A stretch of DNA of 64,000 bases, taken from Rhodopseudomonas palustris (GTDB lineage: Bacteria; Pseudomonadota; Alphaproteobacteria; Rhizobiales; Xanthobacteraceae). Made by a program: the position numbers and the translations under genes. Where the stretch lies: NCBI RefSeq assembly GCF_013415845.1, contig NZ_CP058907.1, positions 310,001-374,000 on the forward strand, in the 5' to 3' direction. Under the pieces are notes generated by a model that was given only the letters and a program-made list of their open reading frames with translations, searched no databases and was not told the origin of the DNA. Below are positions 9,373 through 19,836 of this stretch, piece by piece. Numbering within the stretch: position 1 is the stretch's first letter; each line of letters starts with the position of its first letter.

Positions 9373-11241
9373 CTACCCCGTCGATTTCCGCTTCCGTTGT
9401 TCACGCCGCAGATAGGCGGCGAGAATTCCGAGGGCCGCTGGCGTGATGCCGTCGAGCCGACCCGCCTGCCCAACGGTGTGTGGGCGATGCCGCTCCAGCC
9501 GCGTGCGAGCCTCGTTCGACAGACCGGGGACCGCCGCGTAATCGACATCGGTAAGCCCGAGACTTTCGTCCCGACGAAACGCCTCGACGTCTGCGGTCTG
9601 GCGCTCCAGATAGACATGATATTTGGCGTCGATCTCGACATGCACCGCGATCGCCGGATCGACCTTTCCAAGCTCCGGCCATATCGCGCGAACCTGAGCC
9701 CACTCGATTTCCGGATAGGACAACAGATCGAACGCGGAGCGGCGCTGGCCATCCCGGTTCAGTGCCAGTCCGTGCTTGGCTGCTTCGTTCGGGGTGATCG
9801 ACAGCGATTGGGCAAGCGCTTTCGCGTCAGAAAGTGCGACCATTTTGTCCTGATGGAAGGCCGACCGCTCCACCCCGACGCAACCGAGTGCTAGGCCCTT
9901 GTCGGTCAGACGCTGGTCGGCGTTGTCGGCTCGAAGGGTCAGGCGATACTCGGCCCGAGAGGTGAACATCCGGTACGGCTCGGTGATGCCGCGGGTCACC
10001 AGATCGTCGATCATCACGCCGAGGTAGCCGTCGGCGCGATCGAACACCGCCAGATCGCCACCTCCCGCGGACAATGCCGCGTTGAGCCCAGCGACCAGAC
10101 CCTGGGCTGCCGCCTCTTCATAACCGGTGGTGCCATTGATCTGCCCGGCCAGGAACAGCCCGCGCAGCCGCTTGGTCTGCAGCGTCGGCTCCAATTCCCG
10201 CGGATCGACGTGATCGTATTCGATCGCGTATCCCGGACGGAGCATTTCGGTTCGCTCCAGCCCCGGAATGGTCTTCAGGATTGCCCGCTGCACCTCTTCG
10301 GGAAGCGACGTTGAGATCCCGTTGGGATAGACGGTCGGGTCATCAAGCCCTTCCGGCTCCAGGAAGATCTGGTGGCCGTCGCGATCGCCGAATTTGACGA
10401 TCTTGTCCTCAATCGAGGGGCAATAACGCGGCCCAGTCGATTGGATCTGCCCGGAATACATCGGCGAGCGATGCACATTGGCGCGGATCACCTCATGGGT
10501 GGCCGGCGTCGTCCGGGTGATGCCGCATTCGATCTGCGGCGTGGTGATTGCCGGCGTCAGGACCGAAAACGGTTCCGCCGGATCATCGCCAGGCTGCATT
10601 TCGACGGCGCTCCAGTCGATTGTCCGGCCGTCCAGACGTGGCGGAGTTCCGGTTTTGAGGCGACCGAGCTTAAATCCGAGCGCTTCGAACGACGATGAAA
10701 GCCCCATCGCTGGGGCCTCGTCGATCCGGCCAGCGGGCCAGCTTCGCTCGCCGAGGTGAATGAGGCCGCGCAGAAAGGTCCCGGTCGTAATGACGACCGC
10801 CGCGGCAGCAAACTCCCGGCCGTCGCCGAGCCGAATGCCGCTCACACGGCCGTCCTGCCATAGCAGCGCGTCGGCCTCCCCTTCGATCACCGACAAATTC
10901 GGAAAGCCCTGGATCGCGGTCTGCATCGCGGCCGCATATAGCTTGCGATCAGCCTGCGCCCGCGGGCCGCGGACCGCGGGGCCTTTACGGCGGTTCAGCA
11001 TCCGAAACTGAATGCCGCCGGCGTCGGCGACCCGGCCCATCAGCCCATCCAAGGCATCCACTTCGCGGACCAGATGACCTTTGCCCAACCCTCCGATCGC
11101 CGGATTGCAGGACATCGCACCTACGGTGGCAAAACGATGGGTAACGAGGGCAGTAGCCGCGCCGATCCGGGCAGCCGCAGCCGCAGCTTCGCAGCCGGCA
11201 TGGCCGCCGCCGATGACGATGACGTCGAAAGAGGTACGCAT
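9373..11241 (-). CDS. mnmG: tRNA uridine-5-carboxymethylaminomethyl modification enzyme MnmG (GidA)
   Basis: With MnmE it installs the carboxymethylaminomethyl group on wobble U34 of certain tRNAs, using FAD and methylene-tetrahydrofolate. The 622-residue product has the N-terminal FAD motif [14 protein letters not shown] (about residues 7-20), family signatures MSCNPAIGG and TGTFLRG, and a helical C-terminus that binds MnmE. I chose the ATG at 11241 ([13 protein letters not shown]); the frame runs 24 codons further upstream without family similarity. It is bracketed by parS sites. Divided from mnmE by 165 bases on the same strand. Confidence 0.96.
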   Translation of the reverse strand: MRTSFDVIVIGGGHAGCEAAAAAARIGAATALVTHRFATVGAMSCNPAIGGLGKGHLVREVDALDGLMGRVADAGGIQFRMLNRRKGPAVRGPRAQADRKLYAAAMQTAIQGFPNLSVIEGEADALLWQDGRVSGIRLGDGREFAAAAVVITTGTFLRGLIHLGERSWPAGRIDEAPAMGLSSSFEALGFKLGRLKTGTPPRLDGRTIDWSAVEMQPGDDPAEPFSVLTPAITTPQIECGITRTTPATHEVIRANVHRSPMYSGQIQSTGPRYCPSIEDKIVKFGDRDGHQIFLEPEGLDDPTVYPNGISTSLPEEVQRAILKTIPGLERTEMLRPGYAIEYDHVDPRELEPTLQTKRLRGLFLAGQINGTTGYEEAAAQGLVAGLNAALSAGGGDLAVFDRADGYLGVMIDDLVTRGITEPYRMFTSRAEYRLTLRADNADQRLTDKGLALGCVGVERSAFHQDKMVALSDAKALAQSLSITPNEAAKHGLALNRDGQRRSAFDLLSYPEIEWAQVRAIWPELGKVDPAIAVHVEIDAKYHVYLERQTADVEAFRRDESLGLTDVDYAAVPGLSNEARTRLERHRPHTVGQAGRLDGITPAALGILAAYLRREQRKRKSTG

Positions 11242-11318
11242 GGTGGGGTTGTAGCTCAGCTCCGGGGAGCTTTGAAGGCGAGTTCGCCGATCTTGATACC
11301 GGCTGAACCTCACCGAAC

Positions 11319-11334
11319 TGTTTCACGTGAAACA
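11319..11334. promoter_or_regulatory. parS site 3 (perfect consensus)
   Basis: TGTTTCACGTGAAACA is an exact match to the bacterial parS consensus, a full 16-bp palindrome, lying 78 bases upstream of the mnmG start codon and about 2 kb from sites 1 and 2. Confidence 0.95.
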
Positions 11335-11406
11335 GCCGAGCCCAAATCCCGATAGCGTGGTTAACCTTTCGTTACCACCGGCTGACCGGCCGAGACCCGA
11401 GCAAGC

Positions 11407-12732
11407 CTATTTGCCAATGCAGAACCGGCCGAAGATCTCACCAAGGACATCCTCGACGTCGACCCGCCCGAGCAATCGGCCGAGACTGTGAGCCGAAGCG
11501 CGGAGTTCTTCGGCGACGATTTCTTCGGCCAGTCCCGGCACGAGGCTGCGTGTCAGCGATGCCGCAGCATCGGCGAGCAACCGCCGATGGCGGTCGCGCG
11601 TGATCAATCCGGCTTCTGCGGACCCGAAATACTGCGCAGCAAATTGCGTCAGTTCGCGCAGCAAATCCGCAAACCCCTCGCCGGTCGTGGCCGAAATCCG
11701 GAAACCGGGCTCTGACGGGCCGGATTCTGCCACCTCGCCGGTCGCCAAATCGATCTTATTCCGGACCCGCCAGACTTCCGGTCCGCTGACATCGGGATCC
11801 GAAGCATCCGTGGTCGTGCTCAGCCACAGAACAAGGTCCGCCGAAGCGGCTCGCGAGCGGGCGCGTCGCATACCCTCCTGCTCGACCGGATCGTCACTGT
11901 CTCGCAGTCCCGCCGTATCGATCACCGTCACCGGATAGCCGTCGAGATCGAGCTGGATTTCGATCACATCCCGGGTGGTGCCAGCATGCGGCGAGACGAT
12001 CGCCACCTCGCGGCGCGCCAGGCGATTGATCAGAGTGGACTTGCCGACGTTCGGCGGCCCGGCGATCGCCACCACCATCCCGTCGCGAAGCTTTTCGCCC
12101 CGGCCCTGCTCGGCCAAGACCTCGGCGATCTCTGCCGACAGCTCGGCGATCTTCGCCCGCGCCGGCCCCATCAGCTCGTCGGCAACGTCGCCTTCGTCGG
12201 AAAAGTCGATCCCTGCTTCGACCAGTGCCAGTGCCTCGATGATCTGGTCGCGCCATCGCCGCGCCCGGTCGCCCAGCACGCCGCCAAGTTGGCGGAGCGC
12301 CTGCCGACGCTGCGCGTCGGTGTCCGCATGGATCAGATCGTCAAGACCTTCGGCTTCGGTCAGGTCGAGCTTGCCGTTTTCGAATCCACGCCGGGTAAAC
12401 TCGCCCGGCTCCGCCGGCCGCACGCCTTCGAATGCCGAGAGGGTCTTGATCAGCGCCGCCGCCACTGCACGGCTACCGTGGATGTGCAATTCGGCAACGT
12501 CTTCGCCGGTAGCGGACGCAGGCGCCGGAAACCACAACGCCACGCCGTCATCGATCAGATCACCATCGCGGCTCCGAAGATCACAGCGTACCGCGCGCCG
12601 GGGCGGCGGTAATGATCCGGTCAGCGCCGTCAGCACTTCACCCGCTCGCGATCCGGAAACACGCACGATTGCGATCGCCGACGGCAGCGGTCCGGTCGCA
12701 AGGGCGAAGATGGTCTGATCGCTCGGATGCAT
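11407..12732 (-). CDS. mnmE: tRNA modification GTPase MnmE (TrmE)
   Basis: Partner of MnmG in wobble-uridine modification; GTP hydrolysis drives the reaction. The 441-residue product has an N-terminal folate-binding domain ([11 protein letters not shown]), a helical domain, and an inserted G domain with GPPNVGKST (G1), DTAGLRD (G3) and NKID (G4). It ends in the invariant C-terminal motif FCIGK with the catalytic cysteine. The start at 12732 ([14 protein letters not shown]) matches the family; a further upstream start would add 13 residues. A terminator separates it from rho. Confidence 0.95.
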   Translation of the reverse strand: MHPSDQTIFALATGPLPSAIAIVRVSGSRAGEVLTALTGSLPPPRRAVRCDLRSRDGDLIDDGVALWFPAPASATGEDVAELHIHGSRAVAAALIKTLSAFEGVRPAEPGEFTRRGFENGKLDLTEAEGLDDLIHADTDAQRRQALRQLGGVLGDRARRWRDQIIEALALVEAGIDFSDEGDVADELMGPARAKIAELSAEIAEVLAEQGRGEKLRDGMVVAIAGPPNVGKSTLINRLARREVAIVSPHAGTTRDVIEIQLDLDGYPVTVIDTAGLRDSDDPVEQEGMRRARSRAASADLVLWLSTTTDASDPDVSGPEVWRVRNKIDLATGEVAESGPSEPGFRISATTGEGFADLLRELTQFAAQYFGSAEAGLITRDRHRRLLADAAASLTRSLVPGLAEEIVAEELRASAHSLGRLLGRVDVEDVLGEIFGRFCIGK

Positions 12733-12763
12733 GGCGCTGTCTTGCCGAGGCGCTGTTCCGAAC

Positions 12764-12797
12764 GCAAACAAAAAGGGCGCCCCGTGGGGGCGCCCTT
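12764..12797 (-). terminator. Intrinsic terminator downstream of rho
   Basis: Read leftward, an 11-bp perfect stem (arms 12787-12797 and 12773-12783, loop CAC) is followed by TTTTGTTTG. It lies 23 bases after the rho stop codon. Confidence 0.85.
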
Positions 12798-12819
12798 GAT
12801 GGCCGGCTATTCAACTCGC

Positions 12820-14085
<1,266 letters not shown>

Positions 14086-14344
14086 GGGGGTGGTCCTGTG
14101 GAAACGAGACTGGGGATTCGTCAGCGGAAGAAAAAGCGGGAGGAAATAACCGGAGTCCGCAGGTCTTCAGGTCGACGGTGTCTTGAGCAAGGAAGGTGCG
14201 GGAGGTTTCAGACCCGATGCGGCGGCCGGTTCAAAAGGAACCTGATCGCAACCACATTCGCCTGCTTTAGGTGGGACGAATGCCAGTATAGAAAATCCGT
14301 TGCGTCCACGCAAGACGATCGACGCCGTACCGAAATCAGTGCCG

Positions 14345-14797
14345 TCAGAACGGCTTGACGATCACGAACAGTACCGCCGCGATCATCAGAAGCGTCGGTA
14401 TCTCATTGATAATACGGTAGAATTTATGAGACCGGGTATTCCGGTCAGCGGCGAAGTCACGCACATAGCGGCCGAGCAGCAGATGAATCACGGTCATCAG
14501 CACGACCGCGGCGAGCTTGGCGTGAAACCAGCCCGAGGTGAAATAGCTCTGCTCCCAGGCGATCGCCAGACCAGCGACCCACGCGACCATCATGGCCGGA
14601 TTCATGATCGCCCGGTACAGCCGGCGTTCCATGATCTTGAAGGTCTCGGACTGGGTCGATCCGACTTCGGCGGTGCAGTGGTAGACGAACAATCGCGGCA
14701 TATACAGCATGCCGGCCATCCAGGAGATCACCGCCACCACGTGCAGGGTCTTCACCCACGGATAGACATCCACCCAGTCGATCATTCGATCTTCCAT
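14345..14797 (-). CDS. hemJ: Protoporphyrinogen IX oxidase HemJ
   Basis: Inner-membrane enzyme oxidizing protoporphyrinogen IX to protoporphyrin IX, the branch point for haem and bacteriochlorophyll. The 150-residue product starts MEDRMIDW and has about four membrane segments with conserved histidines (TLHVVAVISWMAG, then RLFVYHC). A start at 14785 (MIDWV) is equally possible. The frame remains open to 14905 but that extension is not hydrophobic and looks non-coding. Next to rho, as in many Rhizobiales. Confidence 0.9.
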   Translation of the reverse strand: MEDRMIDWVDVYPWVKTLHVVAVISWMAGMLYMPRLFVYHCTAEVGSTQSETFKIMERRLYRAIMNPAMMVAWVAGLAIAWEQSYFTSGWFHAKLAAVVLMTVIHLLLGRYVRDFAADRNTRSHKFYRIINEIPTLLMIAAVLFVIVKPF

Positions 14798-15239
14798 TCC
14801 GCTGTGCCGCGAAGCTGTCAGACGATCCGGAACGCAGGACCTGCATCGCGCGTTGATCGAATGCTCGAATGCGGAGATTTCCGCAAGCGCCAGCTTTCTT
14901 ATCAATATTTATAGATTCTTAGGGTTTGAGTCTAAGTGACCGTGGATTGGACTCACCCAACAGCATTCCAAAGTTCTTCCGCACCTGCCCACATCTTCAC
15001 AGTCGTCCCCAACTGCTGGTCTGTTCGTCGGGCGCTTGCAGGATCAGAGGGTTGCGCCGGGTCGTCGCCGCATTACCGAGAGACAAATCCACATTCACCC
15101 GCTAACCTCATCGCGATCCCGAAATGCTCTTCTCACCCGACGCCTGTGAAGAAAAAGCCGGGTTATCCCGAGCCCGACGGCCGTGGCTCCGCTTTGGTGC
15201 GATTCTCGGCCCGTTGTTCACAGGTTACACAGGGCCACG
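14798..15239. other. 442-bp divergent intergenic region
   Basis: Lies between hemJ (leftward) and the PPDK regulator (rightward). It contains an AT-rich patch at 14900-14925 that could hold the hemJ promoter, and a short GAGTC...GACTC inverted repeat near 14928-14953. I see no gene, tRNA or clear Fnr/FixK box. Confidence 0.5.
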
Positions 15240-16079
15240 ATGCTGACCGACGGCAGCTACTTTCACCTTCATCTGGTCTCCGACTCGACCGGCGAAACTC
15301 TGATCACGGTGTCCCGGGCCGTGACGGCGCAATACGCCAACGTCACTCCGGTCGAACATGTCTATCCCTTGGTGCGCAGCCAGAAGCAGCTCGATCGCGT
15401 GCTGCAGGAAATCGAAGAAGCGCCCGGCATCGTCCTGTTCACGCTGCTGGAGACCGAATTGGTCAATCGGCTCGAAGCGAAGTGCCAGGAGATCAACAGC
15501 CCGAGCCTGTCGATCATCGGTCCGGTGATGCAACTGTTCGAAGCCTATCTCGGCGCGTCGACCATGGGCCGGGTCGGTGCGCAGCACACGCTCAATGCCG
15601 AATATTTCCAGCGCATCGACGCGTTGAACTATTCGATGATGCACGACGACGGCCAGCACGTCGAAGGGCTTGAAGAAGCCGATGTGGTGCTCGTCGGCGT
15701 ATCGCGGACCTCGAAGACGCCGACCTCGATCTATCTGGCCAATCGCGGCATCCGCACCGCCAATGTGCCGCTGGTCGCCGGCATTCCGATTCCGCATCAG
15801 CTCGAGACGCTGAAGAAGCCGTTGGTGGTCAGCCTGCACGCGTCGCCGGAACGTTTGATCCAGGTGCGGCAGAATCGGCTTCTCAGTCTCGGCGCCGGTA
15901 CGGGCAACGACTCTTATATTGATCGCCAGGCGGTGACCGACGAGGTGCTGCTGGCGCGTAAGCTCAGCGCCAAATATGGCTGGTCGCTGCTCGACGTCAC
16001 CCGGCGGTCGATCGAGGAAACTGCTGCGGCGATCATGAAACTGCTTGCCGATCGGCAGCGCCAGAAGGTGCCGGAATGA
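15240..16079 (+). CDS. PPDK/PEP-synthase regulatory kinase-phosphorylase (DUF299)
   Basis: Bifunctional serine/threonine kinase and pyrophosphorylase that switches pyruvate phosphate dikinase or PEP synthase off and on. The 279-residue product starts [20 protein letters not shown] and has the family P-loop GVSRTSKT at about residues 152-159 and [11 protein letters not shown] shortly after. I chose the ATG at 15240 because family members begin with this [13 protein letters not shown] segment; the frame extends 19 codons upstream. Its stop overlaps the maf start as ATGA. Whether PPDK or PEP synthase is the target cannot be read here. Confidence 0.92.
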   Translation: MLTDGSYFHLHLVSDSTGETLITVSRAVTAQYANVTPVEHVYPLVRSQKQLDRVLQEIEEAPGIVLFTLLETELVNRLEAKCQEINSPSLSIIGPVMQLFEAYLGASTMGRVGAQHTLNAEYFQRIDALNYSMMHDDGQHVEGLEEADVVLVGVSRTSKTPTSIYLANRGIRTANVPLVAGIPIPHQLETLKKPLVVSLHASPERLIQVRQNRLLSLGAGTGNDSYIDRQAVTDEVLLARKLSAKYGWSLLDVTRRSIEETAAAIMKLLADRQRQKVPE

Positions 16080-16684
16080 CGCTGTGGCTCGGGCCGCAGC
16101 CGCTGGTGCTGGCTTCGCAGAGCCGCGCCCGGCAGACTGTGCTCGCCAATGCCGGAATTCCGTTCGACGCGATTCCGGCCGACATCGATGAGCGCGGCAT
16201 CGCGGAGGCCTCAGGCCTCAGCGCGCCGGGGGACATTGCCGCATTGCTGGCACAGCAGAAGGCGGCATTCGTCAGTAATTACCATCCCGGCCGACTGGTG
16301 CTTGGCGCCGATCAGACGTTGGCGCTCGGTGCGCGTGGTTTCAACAAACCCGCTGATCGTGCGGCCGCCGCCAAGCAGCTCCGCGAACTCGCCGGTCGCC
16401 GCCATGAACTGCACTCGGCGGTCGCCGTCGTCCGCAACGGCATCACGCTATTTGCCGATGTCGCCATCGCGCGGATGACGATGCGGCCGCTCACCGAGGC
16501 CGAGATCGAAGCCTATCTCGATGTCGTCGGTGACAAAGCCACCACCAGCGTCGGTGCCTATCAGATCGAAGGCGTAGGGGTGCATCTGTTCGACGGCATC
16601 CACGGTGACCATTTCACCATCCTGGGCCTGCCGCTGTTGCCGTTGCTCGGTTTTCTGCGTAGCCAGAACCTGCTGGCGGTCTGA
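16076..16684 (+). CDS. maf: Maf-family nucleotide pyrophosphatase
   Basis: House-cleaning enzyme that hydrolyses modified or excess nucleoside triphosphates to monophosphates. The 202-residue product has the N-terminal signature [18 protein letters not shown] (about residues 10-27), LGADQTL near 79-85 and GAYQIEGVG near 161-169, which hold the catalytic residues of the family. It is probably the YceF-like branch, but the exact substrate is not certain. Translation is coupled to the preceding gene by a four-base overlap. aroE, which I recall next to maf in related genomes, is not here. Confidence 0.92.
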   Translation: MTLWLGPQPLVLASQSRARQTVLANAGIPFDAIPADIDERGIAEASGLSAPGDIAALLAQQKAAFVSNYHPGRLVLGADQTLALGARGFNKPADRAAAAKQLRELAGRRHELHSAVAVVRNGITLFADVAIARMTMRPLTEAEIEAYLDVVGDKATTSVGAYQIEGVGVHLFDGIHGDHFTILGLPLLPLLGFLRSQNLLAV

Positions 16685-16779
16685 GGCGCGGGCGACGAAC
16701 CAAACAACAAGCGAGACTCAGGACCGATCGGAATCGGATCTGAAACGTCTCGTGCCGAAGAAAAGACGGAGGCGATGGA

Positions 16780-17379
16780 ATGCTGGTGCTCGGACTGACC
16801 GGTTCGATCGGGATGGGCAAATCGACCACCGCCAAACTGTTCGCCGAAGCCGGCGTGCCGGTCTACGACGCCGACGCCACCGTGCATAAGATCTACGAAA
16901 ACGAGGCGGTGCCGGCGATCGAGGCGGCGTTTCCCGGCACCACGGTCGGCGGCAAGGTCGATCGCGCGTTGCTGTCGGCAAAGGTGGTGCATGATCCGGC
17001 TGCGATGAAGCGGCTCGAGGGAATCGTGCACCCGATGCTGCGCGCCCATCACCAGCAGTTTCTCGACGATGCCGAATCATCGGGCGCGCCGGTTGCAGTG
17101 GTCGATGTCCCGCTGCTGTTCGAAACCGGCGGTGAAAAGCGCGTCGACGCGGTGGTGGTGGTGACGACCTCGCCGGAGGTGCAGCGCGAACGGATTCTCG
17201 CGCGCGACAACATGACCCCTGAAAAACTCGACGCGATTCTGGCCCGCCAGATGCCCGATGCCGAAAAGCGCAAGCGCGCGGATTTCGTGGTGGATACTTC
17301 AAACGGACTCGACCCGGTGCGGCTTCAGATCCGCGAAATCCTCGAGGCCGCTGCTAAAATGCCGCGGCGGCGCGACTGA
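16780..17379 (+). CDS. coaE: Dephospho-CoA kinase
   Basis: Catalyses the last step of coenzyme A synthesis, phosphorylating the ribose 3'-OH of dephospho-CoA. The 199-residue product has the P-loop [12 protein letters not shown] (about residues 5-16), VYDADATVH near 28-36 and [11 protein letters not shown] near 108-118, all CoaE hallmarks. GGAGGCG lies just upstream of the ATG. It precedes dnaQ by 35 bases. A second CoA-pathway gene, coaA, is at 28.7 kb but not in the same operon. Confidence 0.95.
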   Translation: MLVLGLTGSIGMGKSTTAKLFAEAGVPVYDADATVHKIYENEAVPAIEAAFPGTTVGGKVDRALLSAKVVHDPAAMKRLEGIVHPMLRAHHQQFLDDAESSGAPVAVVDVPLLFETGGEKRVDAVVVVTTSPEVQRERILARDNMTPEKLDAILARQMPDAEKRKRADFVVDTSNGLDPVRLQIREILEAAAKMPRRRD

Positions 17380-17414
17380 TTCGCGAAGCGACCAAGACAG
17401 CCTGATCAGAAGCG

Positions 17415-18113
17415 ATGCGTGAAATCGTCCTCGATACCGAAACCACCGGCCTCGATCCGCTGCGCGGCGATCGGCTGGTCGAAATCGGCTGCGTCGAGAT
17501 CTTCAACCGGATGCCGACCGGCCGCACCTATCATCAATACCTCAATCCCGAACGGGACATGCCGGCTGAAGCCTTTGCGGTGCATGGGCTGTCGAGCGAA
17601 TTCCTCGCCGACAAGCCGCTGTTCGCACATGTGGCGGACGAGTTTCTCGAATTCATCGGTGATGCGCCGCTGGTGATTCACAACGCATCGTTCGACATCG
17701 GCTTCATCAATGCGGAGTTGTCGCGGCTGTCGCGCGCGCCGGTGCCACGCGATCGCCTGGTCGACACGCTGCTGCTCGCCCGCCGCAAGCATCCGGGCGT
17801 GTCGAACCGGCTCGACGATCTTTGCTCGCGTTACGCGATCGACAATTCGCGCCGGACCAAGCATGGCGCGTTGCTCGACGCCGAGCTGTTGGCCGAAGTC
17901 TATATCGACCTGATCGGCGCCCGGCAGTCGCAGCTCATTCTGGCCGACGTGCCGGTTGAGGTGGCCGGAGCTGCCAGCGAGAGCCGGCGCCGCCAGCGAC
18001 CCGCGCCGCTGCCGAACAGGCTGACCGACGCTGACCTCGAAGCCCACCGCGCCTTCATCGCCACCATGGGCGAGAAGGCGATCTGGCCAGACTATCTGCC
18101 CGCCGGCGCCTGA
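17415..18113 (+). CDS. dnaQ: DNA polymerase III epsilon subunit (proofreading exonuclease)
   Basis: 3'-5' exonuclease that proofreads for the replicative polymerase. The 232-residue protein has Exo I motif VLDTETTGLDP (Asp7, Glu9), Exo II HNASFDIGF near residues 94-102 and Exo III KHGALLDAELLA near 152-163. The C-terminal tail (about 190-232) is where the polymerase alpha subunit is bound in this family. Downstream is a symmetrical hairpin and the convergent secB gene, the conserved dnaQ/secB neighbourhood. Confidence 0.95.
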   Translation: MREIVLDTETTGLDPLRGDRLVEIGCVEIFNRMPTGRTYHQYLNPERDMPAEAFAVHGLSSEFLADKPLFAHVADEFLEFIGDAPLVIHNASFDIGFINAELSRLSRAPVPRDRLVDTLLLARRKHPGVSNRLDDLCSRYAIDNSRRTKHGALLDAELLAEVYIDLIGARQSQLILADVPVEVAGAASESRRRQRPAPLPNRLTDADLEAHRAFIATMGEKAIWPDYLPAGA

Positions 18114-18134
18114 GCGTTTGTCTTCCTGAAACGA

Positions 18135-18162
18135 CAATGCCCGGCGCATCGGCCGGGCATTG
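18135..18162. terminator. Bidirectional hairpin between dnaQ and secB
   Basis: Ten-bp perfect stem CAATGCCCGG/CCGGGCATTG with an eight-base loop lies between convergent genes. Neither side has a long T run, but its position suggests transcript ending for both. Confidence 0.65.
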
Positions 18163-18191
18163 CAAACGTCATGAAGTGAGCAGCGACCGGA

Positions 18192-18665
18192 TCAGCTCGG
18201 CTGACCCTGCTGCTGGGCGCGCTCGAGGTTCTGGCGATACAGGCCGATGAAATCGACCGGATCGAGCATCAGCGGCGGGAACCCGCCGTCGCGCACCGCA
18301 CTGGCGATGATCTCACGGGCAAACGGGAACAGCAGCCTGGGGCATTCGATCATGATCAGCGGATGCAGGTTTTCCTGCGGCACGTTCAGTACCCGGAACA
18401 CACCCGCATAGGCCAGCTCGAAGCTGAACAGTACGCTGCTGCCGGATTCGGCCTTGCCTTCGATCGACAGCGTGACTTCGTATTCGTTCTCGCCGACGTT
18501 GTTGGCGCCGACATTAATCTGGATGTTGATCGCCGGCTGCTGCTGCTGCGGGGCGAGCGACGCCGGAGCGTTCGGATTCTCGAACGACAGATCCTTGGTG
18601 TACTGCGCCAGCACATTGAGTTGCGGAGGAGCACCCTCGGGAGGCGTGCCGTTACCGTTGGTCAT
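18192..18665 (-). CDS. secB: Protein-export chaperone SecB
   Basis: Tetrameric cytoplasmic chaperone that keeps preproteins unfolded and passes them to SecA. The 157-residue product starts [11 protein letters not shown] and has the SecB core [19 protein letters not shown] (residues about 15-33) and [14 protein letters not shown] near 108-121. The start at 18665 is supported by upstream GGAG and family length; the frame continues 37 codons upstream with no SecB similarity. It converges with dnaQ. Confidence 0.95.
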
Positions 18666-19128
18666 CGATGGTTCTCCTGGAAGCGGATTTGGGTGGCGGC
18701 CGCCGACTTGCAGAGGGCGTCGCAACAATGGGCAGGTGCTTTGGCGAGTGGCTATCATACGCTCCCCGCGTTCCACAAGGTAGACAGAGGCTGCGACTGC
18801 CGCCCGGTTGGCGGGTGCCGAATACCGTGCCCACAGCCTGGATGTCCCGCGATGCCCCGCCGAAACCTCTCCTTAACTGCCGAGCGGTCAGGTTTTCGGG
18901 CCTCGCCCGGTTTCCGGCCGGGCCCGAACCGCGTAAGCTCGCCGGGCCACAGCTCCAAAGATCGCTGTGTGGGGGTTGCCAACCCCACCTGCTGTGCCAA
19001 AACGCGCCATTGGCGCGCCGCGGTTGATGCCTACATGGTGTGAACCGGCTCTCTGCCGCGTTGGCGCCGCGAGGCCGGAGACCAAAGCCGCGCCGGTAGC
19101 CCCGGCCCGATCAGAAAGTGAATGCGAC
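18666..19128. other. 463-bp intergenic region, secB to Tim44-like gene
   Basis: Divergent promoters are expected here. Several open frames cross the region but none has a recognisable domain or ribosome-binding site. I see no tRNA or repeat in it. Confidence 0.5.
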
Positions 19129-19836
19129 GTGGATATTTACACCATCATCTTCTTGGCGCTCGCGGTGTTCATCTTCCTGCGTCTGCGCAACGTGCTCGGC
19201 CAGCGCACCGGCAGCGAACGGCCGCCGTTCGATCGCGCCGCCGCGCGGGATATGATTCCCGGCAAGCAGGACAACAACGTGGTTTCGATGCCTGGCACCG
19301 TGATCGACCAGGCGCCGATGGCGCCGAACGCCGACGTGGTGCCGCCCTCCGATCGCTGGAAGGGCATCGCCGAGCCGGACTCCGAGCTGGAGCACGGTCT
19401 CAACGCCATCGCTCAAAACGATTCGTCGTTCGACGCGCAACACTTCATTACCGGCGCGAAGAGCGCCTATGAGATGATTGTGATGGCGTTCGCCAATGGC
19501 GATCGTCGCTCACTGCGCGATCTGCTGTCGAGCGAGGTCTATGAGAGCTTCGACGCGGCGATCAAGGATCGCGAAAAGAACGACCTCAAGGTCGAGACCC
19601 GCTTCGTGTCGATCGAGAAGGCCGAGCTGATCAGCGCCGAGCTGCGCGATCGCACCGCGATGCTGACTCTGAAATTCGTGTCGCAGATGATCTCGGCAAC
19701 CCGCGACAAGACCGGCGCGGTGGTCGACGGGTCGCCCGACAAGGTTGTCGATATCACCGACGTCTGGACCTTCGCCCGCGACACGAGCTCGCGCGATCCG
19801 AACTGGAAGCTGGTTGGGACCGGCAGCGGCACCTGA
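19129..19836 (+). CDS. Tim44-domain membrane-anchored protein
   Basis: The 235-residue product begins with one membrane anchor (DIYTIIFLALAVFIFLRL, residues 2-19), then a low-complexity linker and a C-terminal Tim44-like domain (about 90-235) starting near FITGAKSAYEMIV. The domain is shared with mitochondrial Tim44 and ribosomal mL45; in alphaproteobacteria its job is not well defined, perhaps linked to protein export or membrane insertion. I chose GTG at 19129 because it places the membrane segment at the N-terminus, the usual family layout; the longer frame from 18967 is not supported. Its position near secB and overlap with mltA are typical of the group. Confidence 0.82.
   Translation: MDIYTIIFLALAVFIFLRLRNVLGQRTGSERPPFDRAAARDMIPGKQDNNVVSMPGTVIDQAPMAPNADVVPPSDRWKGIAEPDSELEHGLNAIAQNDSSFDAQHFITGAKSAYEMIVMAFANGDRRSLRDLLSSEVYESFDAAIKDREKNDLKVETRFVSIEKAELISAELRDRTAMLTLKFVSQMISATRDKTGAVVDGSPDKVVDITDVWTFARDTSSRDPNWKLVGTGSGT

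Noticed and set aside
14820..14925. Possible Fnr/FixK box upstream of hemJ
   Set aside because: TTGAT occurs but without the paired ATCAA at the right spacing.
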